From: an uncultured Parvimonas sp.
Lineage (GTDB): Bacteria > Bacillota > Clostridia > Tissierellales > Peptoniphilaceae
Reading direction: 5' to 3'
NCBI GenBank assembly: GCA_902470455.1
Contig: CABRGI010000075.1
Span: 1-5,162 of the forward strand
Length of the DNA: 5,162 nt
Under the pieces are notes generated by a model that made no database searches, was not told the origin of the DNA, and saw nothing but the letters and a program-made list of their open reading frames with translations. A program made the translations under genes and the position numbers. Below, piece by piece: positions 1 to 5,162 of this stretch (the first letter of the stretch is position 1; every line of letters starts with the position of its first letter).

Positions 1-2
1 TA

Positions 3-305
3 ATTAATAATAAACTAAAAAATAAAATGTATAATCAGTTTTTCTCTAATAAAAATTTATGTTTATGTCATGGTATTTATGGAAATGTTGATATTTTTCG
101 AAAAATTGATTTAATAAAACAAAACATGCCTTTACAACGAATATCATTGAAAAAAATATTTAATGATTTTGATAATTTAAAATGGTTAAAAATCGATATG
201 AAATTTGATTCATTTATGCTAGGAACACCAGGTGTAATATATTCGTTACTAAGTTTATATGAAAATTATCCATCTATTTTAGCACTCGACATTTATAAGG
301 AATAA
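3..305 (+). CDS. lanM: LanM-type lanthionine synthetase, C-terminal LanC-domain fragment (5' end outside window)
   Basis: This is the C-terminal end of a class II lanthipeptide synthetase, the enzyme that dehydrates Ser/Thr in a precursor peptide and then closes thioether rings through its LanC-like cyclase domain. The frame is open to the window edge, so the ATG at 27 is probably an internal Met and not the start. Counting from that Met, residues 12-20 read CLCHGIYGN, the Cys-His-Gly signature of LanC domains; the Cys-His pair (C14, H15) supplies two of the three zinc ligands, and the third lies upstream of the window. The closing segment with FMLGTPGV near residues 64-71 matches the usual LanM ending (a Phe-Met-x-Gly-x-x-Gly stretch, then a short Leu-rich helix). 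The stop lies 4 bases before the transporter gene, which supports a shared transcript. LanM rather than a stand-alone LanC is inferred from the adjacent C39-type LanT. The dehydratase half cannot be seen. Confidence 0.85.
   Translation: MNNKLKNKMYNQFFSNKNLCLCHGIYGNVDIFRKIDLIKQNMPLQRISLKKIFNDFDNLKWLKIDMKFDSFMLGTPGVIYSLLSLYENYPSILALDIYKE
297..302 (+). promoter_or_regulatory. Ribosome binding site of lanT inside the lanM end
   Basis: AAGGAA lies 7 bases before the ATG at 310 and overlaps the last codons of the lanM frame. It supports that start and suggests translational coupling of the two genes. Confidence 0.6.
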
Positions 306-309
306 AATT

Positions 310-2442
310 ATGAGACATCAAATAGTTCATACAAGACAAACAGCTGAAAATGAGTGTGGTCTATGTTGCATCTCAATCATGGCAAGTTTCTACGGATATA
401 GGCAACCGTTAAGCTTTTATCGAAATAAATACAACATAGGTAGAGATGGACTTTCGTTGTATAATGTTAATACAATTTTTAATAAAATTGGTTTTGATAC
501 AGAGGTTTATAAAATTCATAATTTATTAGATTATTCAATAGAAAATAGCATTAACATTCCAATTTTATTGCATTTAAAAAATAATCATTTTATTGTAGCT
601 ATTCCAAAAAAAAGATATGTTTTAATTTATGATCCTATTAAGGAACCATATAAAACAGAATATAAGATTTTAGAAGAATTGATAAGTGGATATCTCCTCA
701 TTGTAAAGCCTAACGATAATTTTAAAAAAATTAGTGAATCAAAGTCTGAATTTAGACATTTTTTCCCAGTAATAAAAAAATCATTCATGCTTTTAATGAT
801 TGTATTAGCTATGTCTTTAATCTCATATTTAATTTCAATTGTTGTACCATTGATTATGCAAAAAACAATCAATATGTTGGTAATATCAAAAAATATAAAC
901 TTCTTGATGATATTAGAATCTATTACGTTTATATTAGGAATATTTTGTTTTGTTTCTTTTCTTAGAAATAAATTTTTTATACAATTACAAGTAAAATTAA
1001 ATAGGCTTATTTCATTTGAAACAATACAACATTTATTCAAAATTAAATACTCTTTTTATGACAATAGAAGTCAAGGAAATATACTATATAGATTAAATCT
1101 TTTAACTCAAATACAAACAATTATTTCTAATGAAGTGCTCAATTTAGTATTATCGTTTACCAGTATTATTGTAATATGTCTATATTTTTTGGTTATGTAC
1201 TCTTCATTTTTTTCATATATTCTTTTTATAATGGTTACTCTCTTTTTTAGTGTAGGCCATTTTAATAGAAAAATCTTATCAAAAAAGAGACTAGAAATGG
1301 CTGCTAAAGAGAATGTGGAAAATATTATTACTGAAATTGTGAATAATATGTTTCAAATTAAATGTTTACATTTAGATGATTTTTTCTTAAAAAATTATAC
1401 TTCAAGTTTTTTCAATTATGAAGAAAAATTTATTAATAGTCAGAAAAGTATTCAAACATTTAGTACGGTAATAAATGCTATATTTAATTATTTGCCAATA
1501 TATGGAATTGTTTTAATAATTGCTTTATTTAAAAATGATTATAGTATTGGCGAATTATTTGCATTATATTCATTTTTTACTACTTTATTTTCTCAGTGTT
1601 ATGCATTTGTTAATGAAATATCAACATTTTCTTTGTTGAAAGCTTCTTTATTTTATTTAAATGATTTACTAGATGAGCCGGAGAAACAAATTTATGAGTG
1701 TCAGGCAAAAAAGGTAAATAACTTTAAAAATTTAAAAATTGAAAGCGTATACTTTCAATATAATAATTTTAGCAATTATATCTTACAAGACATAAACTTA
1801 GAAATAAGGGCTGGTGAAAAAATTGCTGTAGTGGGTTTATCAGGTAGTGGTAAAACAACACTGACAAAATTACTCTCAAATTTGTATAAGCCAACGAAGG
1901 GAAGCATACAGGTAAATGGTTTGAATATAAACAATATTGATAGTCAGTCTATTATAAATTTATTTTCGTTTGTTCCACAATCACCGGTGATTTTTAACAA
2001 AAGTATTCGTGATAATGTAACATTGGGTGATCAATCATATTCGGATGAGGATGTAATAAATTCTCTAAAGCAGGCCTGCATTTGGAACGATGTTCAAAAA
2101 ATGCCTATGGGTCTTTATACAATTATTTCCGGGCAAGGTGGAAATTTATCCGGAGGACAAATTCAAAGAATATCTCTTGCAAGGGCATTGCTAAAAAAGC
2201 CTCAAATTTTAATAATGGATGAAGCAACATCTTCCCTTGATGTATGGAATGAAAAAAATATTTATTTCAATTTGAAAAAACAAAATATTAGTCAAATAAT
2301 CATTTCTCATAGATTAAGTACAATTAAGGATGCTGATTGCATTTATGTATTGTCAAATGGAATGTTTGTGGAAAAAGGAAATCATGATGAATTGATGAAT
2401 TTGAAAAAAATTTATTATGATTTATTTAAAAATCAAAATTAA
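310..2442 (+). CDS. lanT: Lanthipeptide transporter-protease LanT (C39 peptidase + ABC exporter)
   Basis: This membrane protein cuts the leader from a modified precursor, typically after a double-glycine motif, and exports the product using ATP. The 710 residues show the full family layout. The C39 peptidase occupies about 1-135, with Q10 (oxyanion hole), catalytic C16 in an ECGLCC motif, H93 and D108. The transmembrane domain spans about 155-440, with likely helices near 158-180, 198-218, 276-297, 299-317, 386-407 and 413-435. The nucleotide-binding domain spans about 475-705: Walker A GLSGSGKTT at 509-517, Q-loop Q557, signature LSGGQ at 613-617, Walker B ILIMDE at 633-638 and H-loop H667. 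Every catalytic residue expected is present, so it looks functional. Related C39 exporters of unmodified bacteriocins share this layout; the LanM end 4 bases upstream is what favours LanT. Its precursor substrate is not in the window. Confidence 0.95.
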   Translation: MRHQIVHTRQTAENECGLCCISIMASFYGYRQPLSFYRNKYNIGRDGLSLYNVNTIFNKIGFDTEVYKIHNLLDYSIENSINIPILLHLKNNHFIVAIPKKRYVLIYDPIKEPYKTEYKILEELISGYLLIVKPNDNFKKISESKSEFRHFFPVIKKSFMLLMIVLAMSLISYLISIVVPLIMQKTINMLVISKNINFLMILESITFILGIFCFVSFLRNKFFIQLQVKLNRLISFETIQHLFKIKYSFYDNRSQGNILYRLNLLTQIQTIISNEVLNLVLSFTSIIVICLYFLVMYSSFFSYILFIMVTLFFSVGHFNRKILSKKRLEMAAKENVENIITEIVNNMFQIKCLHLDDFFLKNYTSSFFNYEEKFINSQKSIQTFSTVINAIFNYLPIYGIVLIIALFKNDYSIGELFALYSFFTTLFSQCYAFVNEISTFSLLKASLFYLNDLLDEPEKQIYECQAKKVNNFKNLKIESVYFQYNNFSNYILQDINLEIRAGEKIAVVGLSGSGKTTLTKLLSNLYKPTKGSIQVNGLNINNIDSQSIINLFSFVPQSPVIFNKSIRDNVTLGDQSYSDEDVINSLKQACIWNDVQKMPMGLYTIISGQGGNLSGGQIQRISLARALLKKPQILIMDEATSSLDVWNEKNIYFNLKKQNISQIIISHRLSTIKDADCIYVLSNGMFVEKGNHDELMNLKKIYYDLFKNQN

Positions 2443-2448
2443 GGAGGA
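2441..2448 (+). promoter_or_regulatory. Strong ribosome binding site overlapping the lanT stop
   Basis: AAGGAGGA overlaps the TAA of lanT (2440-2442) and places the AGGAGG core 9 bases before the ATG at 2457. It fixes the flavoprotein start and ties its translation to lanT. It is the strongest such site in the operon part of the window. Confidence 0.75.
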
Positions 2449-2456
2449 AAATAAAA

Positions 2457-3479
2457 ATGAAGATATTCGCGTATATTGGCAGCTATAGAAAAAAATCATC
2501 TTTTTCATATCATGTTGTTGATAATCTAATAAAAAATATTGCAGATGAATATAATATAAATCAGGAAGAAATCTTTTTATGTTCACCAGATAAATATAAT
2601 ATAAAGCAGTGTATAGGCTGTAATCAGTGTTTTATAAAGGGTAGTTGTTCAATTGATGATGATATGAAAAAAATTAAATCAAAAATGCTTGATAGTGATA
2701 TTGTTATTTTTGCTTCACCGGTTTATGTTCATCAAGTTTCTGGTAATTTCAAAACATTTATAGACAGAATAGGTCATTGGACACATACAATGATGATGTC
2801 TGGGAAAATTGGAATATCAGTTTCTTTATCGGATAATAATGGAAACCAATTTGTAACTGAATATATTTCAAAAATAATGCAGTATTTAGGAATTTCAGTT
2901 ATTTCAAATATTGAAATTAAAGTTCTAGGAATGAGTAAAAGCGGATTGGATAGTATTATACAATATGAAAGCAAGAAAATCATAAAATTAATAAAAGAGG
3001 ATGATTGTCCAATTTCTTCGCTACAAGAATTATACTATCAAGAACAAAGAAATTCGATTTTAAAAAAAGGCACAGATATCGGTGAATATGAAAGAAATGT
3101 ATGGTTAAAAAATGACGTGGAAAAGTTTAACCATTATATTGACTATTTTAATTCAAAAAGGAAGTACTCTAACGAATATCATTATTGCGATAGATGTCAT
3201 TTAGTTTTTGATTCTAAAATTTGTCCAAATTGTAATACAAAACATACGAGAGAGGTTACACAGGAAGATTATTGTTTCTTAATAGAAAAGGAAACTTTAT
3301 GGGCGGAAATGTTAAAAGAAGTTCTTGAAAATAATGAAATCGATTACGCAGTATCTCCTAATTTAGGAGCGGGACTGTCTATTAAAATCGGTATTTATTC
3401 TGAAAAATATAAGTTTTACGTACCATTCAAATATTTTAATAAAGCTAAACAAATTACACAAACTATGTTTGATCAATAA
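2457..3479 (+). CDS. Flavodoxin-fold NAD(P)H oxidoreductase with Cys cluster, zinc ribbon and DUF2007-like tail
   Basis: This is a predicted cytoplasmic FMN-binding reductase. Residues 1-180 form a flavodoxin-like domain: a first strand ending in GSYRKKSS (8-15) for the FMN phosphate, and a second flavin loop with ASPVY (86-90) and a SGNFKTFIDR stretch (95-104). Between them, C52, C55, C58 and C64 (CX2CX2CX5C, then DDD) match the compact motif that binds a 4Fe-4S cluster in iron-sulfur flavoproteins; other flavodoxin-family reductases keep similar cysteines without a known cluster. Residues 185-240 are polar and unassigned. C244, C247, C256 and C259 form a zinc ribbon. Residues 270-335 (EKETLW, NLGAGLSIK, YVPFKYF) resemble DUF2007, a small domain of unknown role. 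The gene is 14 bases after lanT, so a tailoring role is plausible, for example reduction of dehydrated residues or thiol/disulfide chemistry. That role is inference; I cannot name the substrate. Confidence 0.8.
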   Translation: MKIFAYIGSYRKKSSFSYHVVDNLIKNIADEYNINQEEIFLCSPDKYNIKQCIGCNQCFIKGSCSIDDDMKKIKSKMLDSDIVIFASPVYVHQVSGNFKTFIDRIGHWTHTMMMSGKIGISVSLSDNNGNQFVTEYISKIMQYLGISVISNIEIKVLGMSKSGLDSIIQYESKKIIKLIKEDDCPISSLQELYYQEQRNSILKKGTDIGEYERNVWLKNDVEKFNHYIDYFNSKRKYSNEYHYCDRCHLVFDSKICPNCNTKHTREVTQEDYCFLIEKETLWAEMLKEVLENNEIDYAVSPNLGAGLSIKIGIYSEKYKFYVPFKYFNKAKQITQTMFDQ

Positions 3480-3618
3480 AATAATTTTATAAATAAATTA
3501 ATATATTCAGCTATAGAAAGAATAATAGAGAATATATTAAAATTAAAGACCAGTTTATTCCATTTTTTATAATATATTATCAATATATGTTATTTTGTTT
3601 TTGTAGGAGGAACAGACT
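3480..3618. other. AT-rich spacer after the operon with an 11-bp inverted repeat
   Basis: This non-coding gap lies between the flavoprotein and the first transposon remnant. It holds a perfect 11-bp inverted repeat, TTAATATATTC at 3498-3508 and its complement at 3530-3540, with a 21-base loop. It has no GC stem and no following T-run, so it is a poor intrinsic terminator. A TATAAT at 3568-3573 has no convincing -35 partner. I see no precursor peptide here. Confidence 0.5.
3605..3610 (+). promoter_or_regulatory. Shine-Dalgarno-like AGGAGG before the transposase remnant
   Basis: AGGAGG stands 8 bases before the ATG at 3619. That ATG opens only 43 codons of what looks like internal ISL3 transposase sequence, so the site is either chance sequence within the old gene or the leader of a deleted gene. 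Confidence 0.3.
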
Positions 3619-4128
3619 ATGAAAGATAGAAAATGCAAAAGATACCGAAAAAATAGTACTGAATATTATCTTCTCAAAAAGTTTCACTTCCTTATATTGA
3701 AAAACTACAATGATATTCCGTTCATAAGGCAAGATACAAAAAAAGCTTAAAAGATATATAGACTATCATCAACTGCTTGAAATAATCCTGGGCATAGATG
3801 ATGAACTAACAGAAGCATATAATCTAAAGGAACAGTATATATTATGCAACATCTGACAACTGCAGAGAATGGCTTTCAAGAATAATTCAAGAATATGCAT
3901 CATCAGGAATTACTGTCTTCATATCATTATCTGGAACGCTTATAAACTGTTTCAATGAAATATGCGCATCATTTAATTTAGTATATGGTCGAAGAATATC
4001 TAATGGACCAGTAGAAGGAATCAACTCTAGAATAGATAAGATACTTTCAAATGCATGCGGATATCAAAACTTCGCAAGAATGAGAAACAGAGTAATGTAT
4101 TCTCTTAATAAATCCTCTAATCCCTCAT
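3619..4128 (+). pseudogene. ISL3-family transposase, C-terminal remnant with two frameshifts
   Basis: This is the decayed end of a DDE transposase of the ISL3 type. Three frames must be joined: 3619-3750 (TEYYLLKKFHFLILKN), about 3741-3856 (KLKRYIDYHQLLEIILGI, then ELTEAYNLKEQY) and about 3858-4128. The last piece carries SNGPVEGIN, matching the ISL3 family block that holds the catalytic Glu (codon 4014-4016), then GYQNFARMRNRVMYSL. The order and content follow the last third of ISL3 transposases, which are about 400 residues long. The N-terminal zinc-finger/HTH part and the two upstream catalytic Asp regions are absent, so the gene is dead. Its last frame runs on to a TGA at 4170-4172, but the sequence from 4129 belongs to the next element, so the natural C-terminus was replaced. 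No ISL3 terminal inverted repeats were recognised. Confidence 0.8.
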
Positions 4129-4146
4129 TGATTATTATGGCGAAGC

Positions 4147-4227
4147 TGACCAATAATTCCTATTTAGCCTGATCATTAATTCCGAAAGACTTGACCAATC
4201 ATTCCGATTAGGTTGATCAATTATATT
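4147..4227 (+). repeat. Four left-end iterons of the IS21-like element
   Basis: Four copies of a 14-base unit with consensus TGAYCAWTMATTCC start at 4147, 4170, 4192 and 4214, about two helical turns apart. The first three keep ATTCC; the fourth has decayed (TGATCAATTATATT). They fit the repeated transposase-binding sites at IS21 ends. Confidence 0.7.
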
Positions 4228-4256
4228 ATACACACTCCTTTTCTAGTAAAATTAAG

Positions 4257-4281
4257 GTGTAGATAAGCATCGAATCTACAC
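4257..4281. repeat. 8-bp stem hairpin between left end and istB remnant
   Basis: GTGTAGAT (4257-4264) pairs with ATCTACAC (4274-4281) across a 9-base loop. There is no good T-run after it. It may be a leftover of the istA leader or an operator; no function is shown. Confidence 0.4.
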
Positions 4282-4302
4282 AATATTTTACAGGAAAGGA
4301 GT

Positions 4303-4752
4303 TTTTATATTCATAGACATGAGACTCTCATTATAGTTGGTGCTACAGGAAGTGGTAAATCATATATTGCATGTGCACTAGATAGTTGGTGCTACAGGAA
4401 GTGGTAAATCATATATTGCATGTGCACTAGGTGTAGAGGCATATAATGCAACCCTGAAGGTAATGTATGTAAGACTTCCTGATTTATTAGCTGAATTAGA
4501 CCTTGCAAAGGTTCAGGGAAACTACAGAAAGAAAATAAATCAATACATAAAGTGTGATCTTTTAATACTGGACGAGTGGCTGTTGATAGGGACTAATAAT
4601 ACCAAACAGCAGAATATTCTTGAAATACTGGAAAAGAGATATCGTATCCGTTCAACAGTATTCTGCTCTCAGTTCGATGTTGCAGTATTGCTTGGAAATG
4701 GTATTAAGAGAAATACCCTGATCCATTAGCTGCAGGCACATTCTCAGATTGA
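4303..4752 (+). pseudogene. istB: istB-like IS21 ATPase helper, broken
   Basis: IstB is the AAA+ ATPase that helps the IstA transposase choose and hold target DNA. The remnant shows IHRHETLI, Walker A GATGSGKS, then ACALG, the conserved RLPDLLAEL block, Walker B LLILDEW (in the 4550-4580 region) and RSTVFCSQFDV (near 4655-4684), all typical of IstB. The roughly 90 N-terminal residues are missing. A 49-bp tandem duplication at 4333-4430 shifts the frame and puts a TAG (4379-4381) directly before the second Walker A copy. Near 4685-4700 another frame change occurs: the current frame stops at 4727-4729, while the expected C-terminal motif PDPLAAGTFSD continues in another frame (about 4699-4752) containing TAA (4705-4707) and TGA (4750-4752). 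The ATG at 4463 opens an 88-residue frame, but it lies after Walker A, so its product could not work as IstB. Confidence 0.8.
4333..4430 (+). repeat. Exact 49-bp tandem duplication over the istB Walker A
   Basis: Bases 4333-4381 and 4382-4430 are identical. Each copy encodes the IVGATGSGKSYIACAL stretch of IstB. Because 49 is not a multiple of three, the second copy is out of frame with the first. The absence of any mismatch suggests a recent slippage event or an assembly error. Confidence 0.95.
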
Positions 4753-4819
4753 ATTTTACGGCCATAATTTTAAGGCTCCTTTCATAATATTAGAGACATT
4801 GTCTCCAATATCATGATAG

Positions 4820-4845
4820 TAAAAAAAGACCACCCTTTAGGTGGT
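4820..4845 (-). terminator. Possible intrinsic terminator, minus strand, inside the IS21 right end
   Basis: ACCACC (4829-4834) pairs with GGTGGT (4840-4845) around a 5-base loop. Read on the minus strand, the stem is followed by C and seven T (4827-4821). It could stop transcription entering the element from outside. The right arm overlaps an end repeat, so the pairing may be incidental. Confidence 0.45.
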
Positions 4846-4891
4846 GCAGTTGGTGATATAGGTGGTGCACTTTATGCGATTAGCGGTGCTG
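4838..4891 (-). repeat. Three right-end iterons of the IS21-like element
   Basis: TAGGTGGTGCA occurs at 4838-4848 and 4859-4869, with a diverged copy TAGCGGTGCTG at 4881-4891, spaced 21 and 22 bp. Read inward from 4908 they begin 17, 39 and 60 bases from the end, close to the 18, 41 and 63 of the left end. Their inward reading (TGCACCACCTA) shares TG..CC with the left units but is otherwise different. Confidence 0.6.
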
Positions 4892-4918
4892 TTCCTTGCG
4901 AATAATCAATATAGTAAA

Positions 4919-5002
4919 TTTAGTGCTAAAATCACTATATAGAGTGATTTTAGTGGCTAAAAACACTATATATAGCAAATTTAGTATCTAAAAACACTTT
5001 AA
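4919..5002. repeat. Three-copy palindromic repeat, TAGTG-N7/8-CACTA, every 30-31 bp
   Basis: Units lie at 4919-4941, 4949-4972 and 4980-5002 with consensus TTTAGTGnCTAAAAACACTATATA. Each unit is itself a gapped palindrome (TAGTG...CACTA), degenerate in the third. The first two units are also joined by a perfect 11-bp inverted repeat, CTAAAATCACT at 4926-4936 and its complement at 4943-4953 with a 6-base loop. Equal spacing near three helical turns suggests binding sites for a dimeric protein. No neighbouring gene explains it, and I do not recognise the family. Confidence 0.75.
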
Positions 5003-5018
5003 TTATCTAACATGATGA

Positions 5019-5108
5019 GGTCTATTTCTATCCACTGTATTATTTGGCGCTTACTCAAAATCACAGACAATAAAAATCTTTGGTGATAAGCCAATGAGAA
5101 GCAGATAA
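5019..5108 (+). pseudogene. Possible transposition-gene tail, unplaced
   Basis: An open frame without a start codon ends at TAA 5106-5108 and reads AYSKSQTIKIFGDKPMRSR at its end. The Ile-x-Ile-x-Gly then Met-Arg pattern is reminiscent of the C-terminus of IstB proteins. It lies outside the right border proposed for the IS21-like element, so it would be either from a second copy or evidence against that border. With so few residues it may also be chance. Confidence 0.2.
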
Positions 5109-5111
5109 ATA

Positions 5112-5138
5112 AAAACCACGCCTAAAAGACGTGGTTTT
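5112..5138 (-). terminator. Intrinsic terminator-like hairpin, best on the minus strand
   Basis: AAAACCACG (5112-5120) pairs perfectly with CGTGGTTTT (5130-5138) around a 9-base loop. On the minus strand the stem runs into a T-rich tail (GTGGTTTTTATTTAT); on the plus strand only the four T of the stem are present. It may mark the end of a gene lying to the right on the minus strand. A second small hairpin, GGCT-GTA-AGCC, follows at 5145-5155. Confidence 0.55.
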
Positions 5139-5162
5139 CACTGCGGCTGTAAGCCTATGTTA

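Larger units (their letters stand above)
4129..4908 (+). mobile_element. IS21-family element, internally deleted (istA missing)
   Basis: I infer the borders from matching ends: TGATTATT at 4129-4136 and its complement AATAATCA at 4901-4908, which give the TG...CA ends expected of IS21 elements. Each end then carries repeated sites starting about 17-18 bp inside and recurring every 21-23 bp (left 4147, 4170, 4192, 4214; right, read inward, 4891, 4869, 4848), as in the multiple end repeats of IS21. Between them lies only a broken istB; the istA transposase gene, more than 1 kb in full elements, is missing. The total is 780 bp, so it cannot move by itself. The left border falls in the ISL3 remnant tail. 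No clear target duplication is seen: tccctcat precedes it and atatagta follows. The borders are inference. Confidence 0.65.
4753..5162. other. Non-coding 3' region: IS21 right end, palindromic repeats, hairpins
   Basis: No intact gene is visible on either strand. The stretch to 4908 is the right end of the IS21-like element. It is followed by three spaced palindromic repeats (4919-5002), a short open tail without a start (5019-5108) and hairpins at 5112-5138 and 5145-5155. I see nothing identifiable in 4755-4820 or 5003-5018. Confidence 0.6.

Noticed and set aside
27..305. A separate 92-residue protein starting at the ATG at 27
   Set aside because: The same frame stays open to the window edge, no Shine-Dalgarno site precedes 27, and the sequence matches the end of a LanC domain, so the Met is internal.
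627..1040. 137-codon open frame on the minus strand opposite lanT
   Set aside because: It lies wholly antisense to a clearly conserved transporter gene, resembles no family and is explained by low-complexity AT-rich sequence.
2774..2983. 69-codon minus-strand open frame opposite the flavoprotein
   Set aside because: Antisense shadow of the flavodoxin domain, with no recognisable motif and no ribosome binding site.
3568..3573. TATAAT as a promoter -10 box
   Set aside because: Such hexamers are expected often in sequence this AT-rich, and no -35 is found 16-18 bases upstream; it would only drive a dead transposase fragment.
4147..4227. CRISPR array or plasmid origin iterons
   Set aside because: The units are imperfect, with 8-9-base gaps, too short for spacers. 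Their mirrored placement against the right end fits IS21 termini better, and there is no rep gene.
4463..4729. A stand-alone 88-residue gene
   Set aside because: It is an internal piece of istB that begins after Walker A, and its last 13 or so residues are out of frame relative to the family.
4919..5002. CRISPR repeats
   Set aside because: Only three imperfect copies, intervals of 7 bases between units and no cas genes.

Overview
The window is very AT-rich and uses short, purine-rich Shine-Dalgarno sites and tightly packed genes. This points to a low-GC Bacillota genome, perhaps a gut Erysipelotrichia or Clostridia relative (inference only; no rRNA or marker gene is present).

Positions 1-3479 are the end of a class II lanthipeptide (lantibiotic-type) operon on the + strand. 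In order it holds: (i) the last ~100 codons of a LanM-type lanthionine synthetase, whose 5' part lies outside the window; (ii) a complete 710-residue LanT transporter with an N-terminal C39 leader peptidase; (iii) a 340-residue flavodoxin-fold protein that carries a four-cysteine cluster motif like that of iron-sulfur flavoproteins, a central zinc ribbon and a DUF2007-like C-terminus. Gaps are 4 and 14 bases and no promoter is visible between the genes. The expected flow is that LanM dehydrates and cyclises a precursor, LanT removes a double-glycine leader while exporting it, and the flavoprotein may carry out an extra redox step. No precursor peptide, immunity gene or regulator lies in the window.

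Positions 3480-5162 hold no intact gene. A frameshifted C-terminal piece of an ISL3-family transposase (about 3619-4128) is followed by what I read as a 780-bp, internally deleted IS21-family element (4129-4908). The ends of that element start with the same TGATTATT octamer, and each carries binding-site-like repeats spaced about 22 bp. Its only coding content is an istB (ATPase helper) remnant, broken by an exact 49-bp tandem duplication of the Walker A segment and by later stops. istA is missing.

Beyond the element, 4919-5002 carries three copies of a partly palindromic motif every 30-31 bp, including a perfect 11-bp inverted repeat. A short open tail and a terminator-like hairpin (5112-5138) follow. 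The lanthipeptide operon therefore borders a mobile-element graveyard on its 3' side. The points most worth following are the three-part flavoprotein, the reconstructed IS21 derivative, the 49-bp duplication and the unexplained repeats at 4919-5002.
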